From Tropicimonas marinistellae (GTDB lineage Bacteria; Pseudomonadota; Alphaproteobacteria; Rhodobacterales; Rhodobacteraceae): 64,000 nt of DNA. The DNA lies in NCBI RefSeq assembly GCF_001509585.1, contig NZ_LNCI01000007.1, forward strand, positions 310,001-374,000, given 5' to 3'. The notes under the pieces were generated by a model. It was not told the origin of the DNA. It did not search any database and was given only the letters and a program-made list of their open reading frames with translations. A program made the position numbers and the translations under genes. This document shows, in pieces, positions 8,969-17,570 of this stretch (positions are counted from its first letter, which is position 1; every line of letters starts with the position of its first letter).

Positions 8969-9931
8969 ATGATCCGGATTGCCGCCCCCATCCTCGCAGC
9001 AGTCGCAGTTGCCGGTCCGGTCGTGGCCGAGACCTGGGACATGCCGACGCCATACGGCGACGCGACGTTCCACACTCAGAACATCCGCGAATTCGCGGAA
9101 GAGGTCGCGACGGCGACCGATGGCGCCCTCGAAATCACTGTCCATTCCGCCAATTCCCTGTTCCCGCACGCAGAGATCAAGAACGCCGTTCGTTCGCGCC
9201 AGGTGCCGATCGGGGAGTTCTTCCTCTCGCGCCTGTCGAATGACGACCTCGCCTATGGCCTGGACTCGCAACCCTTCGTCGCGACCTCCTACGACGATGC
9301 GGCCAAACTCTGGGAGGCACAGAAGCCCATCGTGACAGATCTTCTGGCCAAGGAAGGCCTGATGCCGCTCTTCTCGGTGCCCTGGCCGGCACAGGGTCTC
9401 TACACGAACGGAGAGATTGCGACGGTCGACGATCTCGCGGGACTCCGCTTCCGCGCCTACAATGCCGCGCTGGAGGAGCTGGCTACGCTGGCCAAGGCGG
9501 CGCCGGTCCAGATCGAGGCCGCGGACATTCCGCAGGCGTTTTCCACCGGTCAGGTTGAAGCCATGATCACCTCACCCTCTACCGGCGCCAATTCAAAGGC
9601 CTGGGACTTCGTCACCCATTACACTGCGATCGATGCCTGGGTCCCCAAGAACATCGTCGTGGTGAACCAACGCGTATTTGACGGCCTCGACCCTGCGGTT
9701 CAGGAAGCCGTTCTGGCCGCTGCATCGACTGCCGAGGAACGTGGCTGGGAGATGTCGAAGGCCGAAGCTGAAGCCAAGACAAAGATCATGGAAGAGAACG
9801 GTATCACCATCGTCCAACCCTCCGATGAACTGGTCTCCGGTCTCAAGGCGATTGGGGAAAAGATGCTCGTGAAGTGGAACGAGAGCGCGTCCGACGAAGC
9901 AAAAGCCATTCTCGACGCCTACAACCAATAA
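8969..9931 (+). CDS. TRAP transporter solute-binding protein (DctP family)
   Basis: A 320-residue periplasmic binding protein. The signal peptide runs MIRIAAPILAAVAVAGPVVA with probable cleavage before ETW. The mature part has the DctP fold, including VDDLAGLRFRAYN and VEAMITSPSTGANSKAWDF. ATG 8969 is preceded by CAGGAGAGAACG. It is first in a dctP-dctQ-dctM operon divergent from 5-oxoprolinase genes. Some Bordetella DctP proteins are known to bind pyroglutamate, so 5-oxoproline is a sensible ligand guess (inference). Confidence 0.92.
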   Translation: MIRIAAPILAAVAVAGPVVAETWDMPTPYGDATFHTQNIREFAEEVATATDGALEITVHSANSLFPHAEIKNAVRSRQVPIGEFFLSRLSNDDLAYGLDSQPFVATSYDDAAKLWEAQKPIVTDLLAKEGLMPLFSVPWPAQGLYTNGEIATVDDLAGLRFRAYNAALEELATLAKAAPVQIEAADIPQAFSTGQVEAMITSPSTGANSKAWDFVTHYTAIDAWVPKNIVVVNQRVFDGLDPAVQEAVLAAASTAEERGWEMSKAEAEAKTKIMEENGITIVQPSDELVSGLKAIGEKMLVKWNESASDEAKAILDAYNQ

Positions 9932-9938
9932 TCCCAAC

Positions 9939-9964
9939 GACCCCCCGTCCGACAACGGGGGGTC
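9939..9964 (+). terminator. Intercistronic hairpin after TRAP binding-protein gene
   Basis: A 10-bp perfect stem, GACCCCCCGT / ACGGGGGGTC, with a 6-nt loop, begins 8 bp after the dctP stop and is followed by TTTCT. Because dctQ starts only 23 bp later in the same direction, it probably acts as a partial terminator or 3'-end stabiliser. That would make the binding protein more abundant than the membrane subunits (inference). Confidence 0.75.
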
Positions 9965-9986
9965 TTTCTACTCGGGAGAGCCCTGA

Positions 9987-10511
9987 ATGCGACGTGTCCT
10001 CGATGCGCTCTACACTGCCGCGGGCGGCTTGGCCGCACTCTGTATTCTCGGTATCTGCCTGCTCGTGTCGTCACAGGTGGGGTTGAACATACTCGCCCGG
10101 ATCGGCGGCCCGGCACTCTCATTCACCATCCCGTCCTATGCCGATTTTGCCGGGTTCGCGCTCGCCGCAGCGAGCTTTCTGGCCATGGCCTACACCTTGC
10201 GGGCCGGGGCCCACATCCGGGTAAACCTGCTGATTTCGCGCCTGCCGGCACGAGGTCAGTGGGCGGCCGAAATCGTCTCGCTCGCACTGGGAGCGGGCAT
10301 CGTCGGCTACGCGACATGGTATTCCGTGCTGCTGCTTGCGGAAAGCTGGCACTACGGGGACACCTCGCCGGGGATCGTCGCCGTGCCGCTCTGGATCCCG
10401 CAGCTCACGATGGTAGTGGGTCTGGGTCTGCTGACGGTGGCGCTGGTCGATACGCTCATCGAGTCCATTCGCAACCGCGCGCCGGTGCTCGTGGACTTTG
10501 GATCGGAGTGA
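9987..10511 (+). CDS. TRAP transporter small membrane subunit (DctQ family)
   Basis: A 174-residue protein with four predicted transmembrane helices. It has the family pattern of a charged loop, RAGAHIRVNLL, after the second helix, and WIPQLTM before the last. It bridges DctP and the large subunit DctM. ATG 9987 follows GGGAGAGCCCTGA. It is separated from dctM by 4 bp. Confidence 0.9.
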   Translation: MRRVLDALYTAAGGLAALCILGICLLVSSQVGLNILARIGGPALSFTIPSYADFAGFALAAASFLAMAYTLRAGAHIRVNLLISRLPARGQWAAEIVSLALGAGIVGYATWYSVLLLAESWHYGDTSPGIVAVPLWIPQLTMVVGLGLLTVALVDTLIESIRNRAPVLVDFGSE

Positions 10512-10515
10512 CGAC

Positions 10516-11826
10516 ATGGCAGAGCTTTCCGATCCCGTCGTCTTTGGCGTTCTGCTCACACTGCTCATCGCGCTGTTGGCCGCGGGCGTCTGGGTGGCGC
10601 TATCGCTCCTGATCATGGCCCTCGTGGCGATCGTGGCGTTCTCCAATGCACCCGCGGGGCTGGTGCTTGCCACGACGCTCTGGGGGCACAGCCACTCCTG
10701 GCCGCTCGCGGCGCTACCACTCTTCATCCTGATGGGTGAGATCTTGCTGCGCTCGCGGCTGTCGGAGGACATGTTCTCCGGCCTCGCGCCCTGGTTGACC
10801 CGCATGCCGGGGCGGCTCCTGCATGTGAACGTTCTGGGGTGTGCGATCTTCGCAGCCGTCTCCGGTTCCTCGGCGGCGACCGCGGCGACCATCGGGCGGA
10901 TGTCCGTGCCGGAGCTCACAGAACGCGGCTACCCCGAGAGCCTGATCCTCGGCACGCTCGCGGGGTCAGCCACGCTTGGATTCCTGATCCCGCCGTCGAT
11001 CATCCTGATCGTCTACGGCGTGGCCACAGAGCAATCCATCGCCCGGCTGTTCATCGCCGGGATACTGCCGGGCGCCATGCTTGTCTGCCTTTTTGGCGGC
11101 TACGTGATGATCCGCGCCTGGATGTCGCCGCAGGCTATCCCCAAGGAGGCCGACACGATGTCCCTTAGGGAGAAGTTCGTTGCCTCCCGCCGCCTGCTGC
11201 CGGTGATGCTCCTGATCGTCGGCGTGATCGGAACGATCTACACCGGCGTCGCCTCACCCACTGACGCCGCCGCCGTGGGCGTGGTTCTGGCAACGGTGCT
11301 TGCGGCAATGACGGGCAGTTTCGGACGCAAGGAATTCCTCGACGCGCTCATGTCGGCCACCCGCACCTCCTGTATGATCGCGCTGATCCTGTTCGGCGCA
11401 GGATTCCTCGCCATCGCCATGGGTTTTACCGGCATCCCCCGGAACCTCGCCGCCTGGATCGGCACCTTCGATCTTTCGCCCCATGCGCTGCTCACCGTGC
11501 TGACGGTGTTCTTCGTGCTGCTCGGCTGCTTTCTCGATGGCATCTCCGTCGTGGTACTAACGACGTCCATAATCCTCCCCATCGTTCAGGCGGTGGGTAT
11601 CGACGCACTCTGGTTCGGCATATTCCTTGTCCTCGTTGTGGAGATGAGCCAAATCACTCCACCGGTCGGTTTCAACCTCTTCGTGATCCAGGGACTGACG
11701 GGGATCGACATACTCCGCGTCGCGCGGGCAGCGCTACCATTCTTCCTGCTACTCTTGCTGGGTTTGCTGTTGATCACGCTCTTCCCGGGAATCGTGACGA
11801 TGCTGCCGAACGCTATGGGGAACTGA
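10516..11826 (+). CDS. TRAP transporter large membrane subunit (DctM family)
   Basis: A 436-residue, 12-helix-type ion-coupled permease. Typical DctM stretches are PLFILMGEIL, AVSGSSAATAATIG, TLGFLIPPSIILIVYG and MSQITPPVGFNLFVIQG. The ATG at 10516 (MAELSDPV) was chosen because it follows the dctQ stop; an in-frame ATG at 10498 would overlap dctQ. It imports an organic or amino acid with sodium or protons, probably 5-oxoproline given the divergent pxp genes (inference). Confidence 0.93.
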   Translation: MAELSDPVVFGVLLTLLIALLAAGVWVALSLLIMALVAIVAFSNAPAGLVLATTLWGHSHSWPLAALPLFILMGEILLRSRLSEDMFSGLAPWLTRMPGRLLHVNVLGCAIFAAVSGSSAATAATIGRMSVPELTERGYPESLILGTLAGSATLGFLIPPSIILIVYGVATEQSIARLFIAGILPGAMLVCLFGGYVMIRAWMSPQAIPKEADTMSLREKFVASRRLLPVMLLIVGVIGTIYTGVASPTDAAAVGVVLATVLAAMTGSFGRKEFLDALMSATRTSCMIALILFGAGFLAIAMGFTGIPRNLAAWIGTFDLSPHALLTVLTVFFVLLGCFLDGISVVVLTTSIILPIVQAVGIDALWFGIFLVLVVEMSQITPPVGFNLFVIQGLTGIDILRVARAALPFFLLLLLGLLLITLFPGIVTMLPNAMGN

Positions 11827-11832
11827 AAGGGA

Positions 11833-11851
11833 AGGAGACGAGGCGTCTCCT
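11833..11851. terminator. Bidirectional hairpin between dctM and ppk2
   Basis: An 8-bp stem, AGGAGACG / CGTCTCCT, with an AGG loop fills the 28-bp gap between two convergent genes. Position and symmetry suit a shared terminator. There is no T tract. Confidence 0.6.
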
Positions 11852-11854
11852 CCG

Positions 11855-12823
11855 CTACCGTTTTGAGCGACGTTTCTCCGGATGCAGGGAAGAGCCCAGG
11901 ATGTGTTCGGACGAGTGGATCACATGCCCGGCCTGACCGACGATGAGCGGATCGGGCGGGGTGGCGATGGAGCTATCCTTGTCTGGGTAGTCCAGCGTCG
12001 ACAGGAAGTGTTTCATGCAGTTGATGCGCGCGCGCTTCTTGTCGTTTGACTTCACGATTGTCCACGGTGCGTCGGCGGTGTCCGTGTAGAAGAACATCGC
12101 CTCCTTTGCTTCCGTGTAATCATCCCATTTGTCCAGGCTTGCCTTGTCGATCGGGCTGAGCTTCCAGCGCTTCAGAGGATCTGTTTCGCGGCTGGAAAAG
12201 CGCCGTCTCTGCTCAGCTTGCGTGACAGAGAACCAGTACTTGTAAAGCCGGATTCCCGAGCGAACGAGCATGCGTTCCAGCTCCGGCGTCTGCCGCATGA
12301 ATTCCAGGTATTCATTCGGTTCACAGAACCCCATGACCCGCTCGACACCGGCACGATTGTACCAGGAGCGGTCGTAGAGGACCATCTCGCCAGCGGTCGG
12401 CAATTCTGTCAGGTAGCGTTGAAAGAACCACTGACCTCTTTCGGTCTCGGTGGGCTTGTTCAGCGCCACGACCCGCGCATGCCGCGGGTTGAGATGCTCG
12501 GTAAAGCGCTTGATCGTGCCGCCCTTTCCGGCAGCATCGCGACCCTCGAACAAAAGAACGAATTTCTGATCAGTCTCCTGGGTCCAGAGTTGAACCTTCA
12601 GAAGCTCCGCCTGGAGCTGGGCCTTTTCCTTTTCATAGGCGGTTCTGCGCATCTTGCTGCGGTAGGGGTAGCGCCCGGTTTCGAACGCGCGCCGCACCTC
12701 TTCTGCCGTTGCAGGCTTGCGGACGGGCCGTTGTCGAGAGGTCGCGACAGGTTCGGTCGGCGTCTCCTCCGCAACGGTGACGGTCTTTGGTTCGGTGGCT
12801 TCCGCGGCAATTGGTTTGTTCAT
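11855..12823 (-). CDS. ppk2: Polyphosphate kinase 2 (PPK2 family)
   Basis: A 322-residue PPK2 enzyme, which phosphorylates nucleotides from polyphosphate or the reverse. The P-loop is GRDAAGKGG (about residues 94-102), followed by FTEHLNPRHARVVAL. The Walker-B/lid region shows LYDRSWYNRAGVERVMGF, and VTQAEQRRRF and KWDDYTEAKE follow. The first 50 residues are a low-complexity Thr/Glu/Pro-rich extension not needed for the fold. ATG 12823 was taken over an upstream in-frame start at 12862 because the extension already looks non-conserved. It stands alone, convergent with the TRAP operon. Nucleotide preference cannot be decided here. Confidence 0.92.
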   Translation of the reverse strand: MNKPIAAEATEPKTVTVAEETPTEPVATSRQRPVRKPATAEEVRRAFETGRYPYRSKMRRTAYEKEKAQLQAELLKVQLWTQETDQKFVLLFEGRDAAGKGGTIKRFTEHLNPRHARVVALNKPTETERGQWFFQRYLTELPTAGEMVLYDRSWYNRAGVERVMGFCEPNEYLEFMRQTPELERMLVRSGIRLYKYWFSVTQAEQRRRFSSRETDPLKRWKLSPIDKASLDKWDDYTEAKEAMFFYTDTADAPWTIVKSNDKKRARINCMKHFLSTLDYPDKDSSIATPPDPLIVGQAGHVIHSSEHILGSSLHPEKRRSKR

Positions 12824-13101
12824 GTGTGGTCCCGGCCATTGAATATCTGACCTCACTTGCACAGATTGGAATTTCGGACTTTGAGATGAGTCAAATTATG
12901 CGACCACAAATCCAAAACCTCGGATTTATGTGAATTGGGGGAGAAACCGCCGTTGATCTATCTCGGAGCGGCGATTATTCGCGCCATCTGAGTGCAGCGG
13001 AAATCACGTGCCAAATCGAACACCTCGGTAGCACGACATGAATCCCCGGTGCGGATTCGCATGGCAAATGGTTGCTTTCCTGTTGGGGAAGCGTGGCTGT
13101 T

Positions 13102-13617
13102 TCAGAGCGATGCCGCCGCCCGACTTGCCTGATCGTAGTGACCTGAAAGGGTGCGTAGGAACGAGGCCACCGCCCGCAATTGCTCGCCATCGTTGCCGCC
13201 CTGAAGGACAGGCTCCAGCAGGCATTGCTCCCGGATTTCCCGGTATCTGTCGCAAAGCTGTCGGCCAGACTCCGAGGTGCTGTAGAACACCTCCTTGCCC
13301 CGCTTCTCAGATATCAGAAGCTCCGCCTTCAAAAGCTTGCGCAGCGCGTAGTTCACCGTGTGCATGTCCTCTATGTTGAGCAGGAAGCAGATGTCGGACA
13401 GCCGCTTCTCCCGGCCGCGATGATTGACGTGGTGGAGCACGAGTATGTCCAACGGTCCCAGGTCGGCGCCGCCCGCCGCTGCCATGCAGCGCTGCATCCA
13501 CCGGTTGAAAGCGTTGTGGGCGATGATCATACCATACTCGAATTCGGACATTTCCCACCCCTCGCCTTCTGCGAGGTGACGGGATGAAACGATGCGGCGC
13601 GGCGCGTTGTTGGTCAC
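13102..13617 (-). CDS. Winged-helix (MarR-like) DNA-binding protein
   Basis: A 171-residue winged-helix regulator. The stretch RRIVSSRHLAEGEGWEMSEF near the N-terminus and the HTH part (REKRLSDICFLLNIEDMHTV, then NYALRKLLKAELL) resemble a MarR-like family common in roseobacters. The GTG at 13617 was chosen because the conserved part begins a few residues later; the frame stays open to 13701. It is transcribed away from ppk2 in a tandem orientation, with 278 bp between them. It lies upstream of nothing obvious that would name its target. The adjacent alginate-type operon ends 113 bp upstream of it, so it may be read through from that operon. Confidence 0.75.
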   Translation of the reverse strand: MTNNAPRRIVSSRHLAEGEGWEMSEFEYGMIIAHNAFNRWMQRCMAAAGGADLGPLDILVLHHVNHRGREKRLSDICFLLNIEDMHTVNYALRKLLKAELLISEKRGKEVFYSTSESGRQLCDRYREIREQCLLEPVLQGGNDGEQLRAVASFLRTLSGHYDQASRAAASL

Positions 13618-13730
13618 GAGTGTATCCGTATGTCGTTGGCGTTTTACCAACGTATCACAAATGACAAGGCAAATTGCGAGGAGATTGCGCCGTTCGCGCA
13701 TAACACGTCGCCAGATCAGGGACCGACGTT

Positions 13731-14762
13731 TCAGAGCGCCGGAAGAAGGTGCTCGATCAGAATGTCCTGGTTGCCGCCAAGCTTTGAGTTCTTGAGTGGG
13801 CGGATAGGTGCAACCCGGCGCTCCAGCTCCGCACTTTCCGACATCGTGAAATAGAGATCCGCCCAGGCAAGTTCATGCGGGCGCAGCGTTTCCGTGCCAT
13901 CGAAATAGCTCTGTTGGCGACCGGAATAGGCCTCGGATCTGGCACCGGTATCGAGATCGGAAACCGCAAATTCGACGATCCGATGCAGGGCCGCGTCACA
14001 GGCGTCGCTCAGGTCGAGATCCTGGGTTCGCAGCAACGACACTGACAGCACCAACGGGGCTATCGCGTGAAGCTGATAGTGCAGAGCGTACTTCCCGCGA
14101 CGCATCTCTTGCGGCAGGCCGCCATCCGGCGTGGCGGTGCACATGAGCATCTCAACCACCTCGGCGGCCTGCGCGACGAGTTCGCCATCGCCCGTGGCAA
14201 TACCGGTCGCGATCACGCCGAGAGACGACCAGGCGCGTAGGTTTCCCTTTTGCGCACCGGGGGTCGCATCTTCGGCCCAGAAACGCAGTTCTTCGCGCGC
14301 GGCCTGCCCGAGCCAGCGATCCACCGCCGCCACATCCTGCGGCCGCGTTGCCGTATCGCGGACCTGAAGATAGGCCAGCGAAATGCCCGCAAACCGTCCG
14401 CCTACAGAGATCTGCGCGGTGAACGTCTGAAGATCACCCAATGCCCCCGCATCTGCCCACCGCCGCAATTCCGCGACGAGGCAATCGGCACGATCCGCAC
14501 TCTTCGGACGGATCAGGATCTGGTTCGCCTCAGTGGAAAGATCGCGGATGAAGTCATCGACCGGCTTCAAGGCCGCGTTGACCTCCGCATTTCCCTTCGG
14601 ATCGATGTCGGAACGGGACTCGCTGTCTTCCTTGTATCGGCTGGCGAAGCCAAGGGTGACAACCGGGTCCGCCCGAACCCGGCACATTTCGCTCGCGGCA
14701 GCGGCATCACCGGCGAAGGCTCCAAGACCGAGGCTAAACAGGGCTGCAAGCGCTCGGGTCAT
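13731..14762 (-). CDS. algL: Alginate lyase-family protein (PL5, AlgL-like) with altered active site
   Basis: A 343-residue periplasmic protein with signal peptide MTRALAALFSLGLGAFAGDAAA. It aligns with Pseudomonas AlgL along its length: FASRYKEDSESR against FTSKYEGSDSAR, RRWADAGAL against SAWARAGAL, and GGLPQEMRRGKYALHY against GFLPNELKRRQRALAY. Tyr229 and Arg222 match the AlgL Tyr/Arg pair. The PL5 signature NNHSYW is AQKGNL here, putting Lys172 at the catalytic His, and the catalytic Lys66 position is Arg42. Lyase activity is therefore doubtful. It is the last gene of the polymer operon; its ATG overlaps the preceding stop by 4 bp. Comparisons are from memory of the Pseudomonas protein. 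Confidence 0.82.
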   Translation of the reverse strand: MTRALAALFSLGLGAFAGDAAAASEMCRVRADPVVTLGFASRYKEDSESRSDIDPKGNAEVNAALKPVDDFIRDLSTEANQILIRPKSADRADCLVAELRRWADAGALGDLQTFTAQISVGGRFAGISLAYLQVRDTATRPQDVAAVDRWLGQAAREELRFWAEDATPGAQKGNLRAWSSLGVIATGIATGDGELVAQAAEVVEMLMCTATPDGGLPQEMRRGKYALHYQLHAIAPLVLSVSLLRTQDLDLSDACDAALHRIVEFAVSDLDTGARSEAYSGRQQSYFDGTETLRPHELAWADLYFTMSESAELERRVAPIRPLKNSKLGGNQDILIEHLLPAL

Positions 14763-17521
14763 TGGATTACCGGATGGATGTCGGTCAACAGATTTGCCTG
14801 CGCAGCCAATTCGGCCGCCTTGCCGTGACCCGCGACAGCGGCTTGGCGCAACCAGGTGGCCGCATCACCCGCATCGGCGGGAACGCCTATCCCGAAGGCG
14901 TAGGCGCGCGAAAGCTCGAACATCGCGGAAGGATCGCCGCCCTGCGCCGCCTTTTCAATCCAAGACACGGCGATACGCATGGCCTCCGGCCCCTCTGCCC
15001 GATCACGCAGGAAATAACCGTACTCACGCATCGCTGCGACATCGCCACTGGCCGCGGCGCGTCCGTATGGCTCAATCAGGTCGATATGGCGGGACACGGC
15101 CGCTTGAACAGCCTCGGTACTGCCACGCAAACGACCGAGCACGCTGGCGAGGCGCGCATCCTCAAGCGTCGCGAAGGCATCCAGGAACATCGCGGCGGCT
15201 GCGTCGGGGTCGTACTCGGCATAGGCAGGGGTCGTATACCGGTCGATCAGGCGGTACCGGGCCACCGAAGAGCCCGCCTCCCACGCGCGGATGTAGTTCG
15301 ACATCATCTCCGCGCTCGCCGCCACGCCCACGGAATCGCGGTAGCTGTCACCCATCTTGACCAGTTTCCAAGGCGTATCGTCCGCAAGGTTCGAGGCGGT
15401 ATCGAGCCAGTGCCGCGCTTCGTCGCGACGGCCGATGCGCGAAAGCGCCTCGCTGAACCGCACCGCCGATTTGAAGTCGCATGTCATCGAGGCTTTCATC
15501 CGGTGGATGTAGTCCTGCCGTTTCGACGCGTCGACGCGCGGCAGGGCGAAGGCCAGTGCTTGAAAATCGCCGCGCGCGTCGATCACCTCGGCAAAACGGG
15601 CGAACAACTCGGCTTCGCCCATGGTGCCGGCCGAATCCTCCGGATTGGCATAATGCAGCATGAGATTGATCGCATCGCCGGACCCCTGCCCGGCCAGTGG
15701 GGACAATAGATCCCATGCTTCTTCGCGCGTATCATCCGGCGTGTCGCGCAGCAGGATCTCCGCAAGGCGGATCGCAGATTCCGCCTCGCCGCGCTTCATC
15801 GCTTCGCGCATCAGCTGCAGCGCCGACCAACGCTCGTTGTCGGTCGCCGCAAGCTCGAAGGAAATCCGCGCCAGGTGGCTCAACGCGCTGTCGAAGTTGC
15901 GCGAGTAGCGCGCCCAGAATTCCAGCGTCACCGGATCGACATCGCCAGCGGTTTGAAGGTGTGTGAGGTAGACCGCCAGCGACGACGGCCGACCGTAGAG
16001 CGCCTGGGTCTGGAGCACTGCCTCCTCCAGCGCGGACGTACCGACCGTTGCGATATTGGTGTCGTTGATCGACAGATCGAGACCAGAGGAATCGGTGCCC
16101 GCTTCGGTCGCCTTCCAGTGCCGCGCGAGGTCCAGCCGCGGCGCGTCGGGCGTGCGGCACATATATGCGCCGGAGAGATCGTTCATCGCGGAGATCGAAC
16201 CGTGATGAGTCACGGCGCGGGTCAGAAGGTCAAGCGCGCGGTCGGTCGCCGCGTGGTTATCCTGATGGTGAAACAGGATCTCGGCCAATTTGCTGAGACC
16301 GTCCGTGTCGCCCAACTCGGCTGCGCGCTCCAGCAGCACCCGGGCATCCGCCTCCCCTGCCCATTGACCCTTTGCCTTCAGCACCCCGGTCGCAAGTCGC
16401 GTGAATACCCAGCCCGGCGGCTCGTCCAGTTCGGACAGCTGGCGCAGGGCATCCAGCCGCTCGGCTTCATGTCCGGGGAAATCCTTTTGGTGCGCTTCAA
16501 GGAACAACGCGTAGCGAACGAGCCCCTGCCGCTGGCCCGGCTCCAGCGCGGCCTTGTACAGGCTCCGCGCCTTCTCCAGATCCTTTGGCACGATTGCGCC
16601 GCGCTCATAGAGGCCCCCGAGTTCGACCATCGCATAGGTCAACCCGTGGTCAGAAGCCTGCGTCAGGTAGTGCAGGAGCGTATCGTTGTCCTTCTCGAAA
16701 CCGTCGCTCTTGAGGTGAAACTCCACGACCTTCCAGGCCGCGGCTCCATCCCCGAGGTCGGCTGCGAAGCGATACCAGCGCTCGGCCTTGGCATTGCTCT
16801 GGGCAACGATCTCGCCATTCTTGAACTCACGCGCGATGCGCCAGATCCGGTCGCAGATCGTGGAGTTCAACTCGCCGACCAGTGAACCGAACGCCATCGT
16901 GATCGCAAGTTCGGGATCCAAGTCCCAACCCGGCACGATTTCACCGCGCTGGACACGCGCGGTGAGCGCAAGGATCGCGTCGGCATTACCGGCATAGGCG
17001 CTGGCAACCATGATTTCCGACGCGCGTGCCGGATCGCGCGGTACCCCGACACCGTCCATCAGAAACTCAGCCGCGGCGTTCTGGAAACGCGGCGACTTGG
17101 ATTCGATGTCACGCAGGAGTTCGGGCACCAACCGCTGACGTTCCAATTCTCCATAGCGGCCGGTGGCAATCATCAGCTCGATCCGGTCCAGCAGTGCATG
17201 CGTCTCCGTGTACTTCGGATCCTCGTCCCGCAGGCGTAGGTAGGCAGCCTTGAGCGTCTCCTCCCATCGGGGCGCGTCCACCATCTCGAGCCGGCTGAGA
17301 TCGGCCTTCACTACCGCGATGTCATCGGTGAAGAACGCTCCGCCGTCCCAAGTTTTCCACCGCTCAAAGATCACGCCGTCCGCTGGCCTGGAAACGCAGA
17401 CATCCATGGGCTTGATGTCAGGCGGGCGGAAGTCGATCTCGACAGGCGCCGCGCAGACGCTGCCGACCGACAGGGCGCCAGCCAACAGGGCCGAGCGTAA
17501 TCTGTGGGGACTGACGAACAT
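14759..17521 (-). CDS. Large periplasmic Sel1/TPR-like repeat protein in the alginate operon
   Basis: A 920-residue protein with signal peptide MFVSPHRLRSALLAGALSVG and then almost entirely helical Sel1/TPR-like repeats. Examples are GDTDGLSKLAEILFHHQDN, GGDPSAMFELSRAYAFGIGV and AVAGHGKAAELAAQ, the last two near the C-terminus. I see no beta-barrel-like C-terminus and no lipobox. AlgK in Pseudomonas is a 475-residue TPR-like lipoprotein that helps assemble the export complex. This protein is about twice that and is placed between algF and algL, where Pseudomonas has no such gene. It probably scaffolds a periplasmic complex (inference). It starts 49 bp after the algF stop. Confidence 0.78.
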   Translation of the reverse strand: MFVSPHRLRSALLAGALSVGSVCAAPVEIDFRPPDIKPMDVCVSRPADGVIFERWKTWDGGAFFTDDIAVVKADLSRLEMVDAPRWEETLKAAYLRLRDEDPKYTETHALLDRIELMIATGRYGELERQRLVPELLRDIESKSPRFQNAAAEFLMDGVGVPRDPARASEIMVASAYAGNADAILALTARVQRGEIVPGWDLDPELAITMAFGSLVGELNSTICDRIWRIAREFKNGEIVAQSNAKAERWYRFAADLGDGAAAWKVVEFHLKSDGFEKDNDTLLHYLTQASDHGLTYAMVELGGLYERGAIVPKDLEKARSLYKAALEPGQRQGLVRYALFLEAHQKDFPGHEAERLDALRQLSELDEPPGWVFTRLATGVLKAKGQWAGEADARVLLERAAELGDTDGLSKLAEILFHHQDNHAATDRALDLLTRAVTHHGSISAMNDLSGAYMCRTPDAPRLDLARHWKATEAGTDSSGLDLSINDTNIATVGTSALEEAVLQTQALYGRPSSLAVYLTHLQTAGDVDPVTLEFWARYSRNFDSALSHLARISFELAATDNERWSALQLMREAMKRGEAESAIRLAEILLRDTPDDTREEAWDLLSPLAGQGSGDAINLMLHYANPEDSAGTMGEAELFARFAEVIDARGDFQALAFALPRVDASKRQDYIHRMKASMTCDFKSAVRFSEALSRIGRRDEARHWLDTASNLADDTPWKLVKMGDSYRDSVGVAASAEMMSNYIRAWEAGSSVARYRLIDRYTTPAYAEYDPDAAAAMFLDAFATLEDARLASVLGRLRGSTEAVQAAVSRHIDLIEPYGRAAASGDVAAMREYGYFLRDRAEGPEAMRIAVSWIEKAAQGGDPSAMFELSRAYAFGIGVPADAGDAATWLRQAAVAGHGKAAELAAQANLLTDIHPVIQ

Positions 17522-17570
17522 GGCATCGCCTCCTTGATCAGACGTCCCGGCAAATGACCGGGACCGGGTC

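Noticed and set aside
15875-16885. Plus-strand frame opposite the 920-residue repeat protein
   Set aside because: Arg/Gly/Gln-rich translation without domains; the minus-strand gene has a signal peptide and regular repeats.
14759-17521. Idea that the 920-residue protein contains a fused outer-membrane beta-barrel (PgaA- or BcsC-like)
   Set aside because: The sequence is helical repeat throughout to the C-terminus, with no alternating strands or terminal aromatic residue.
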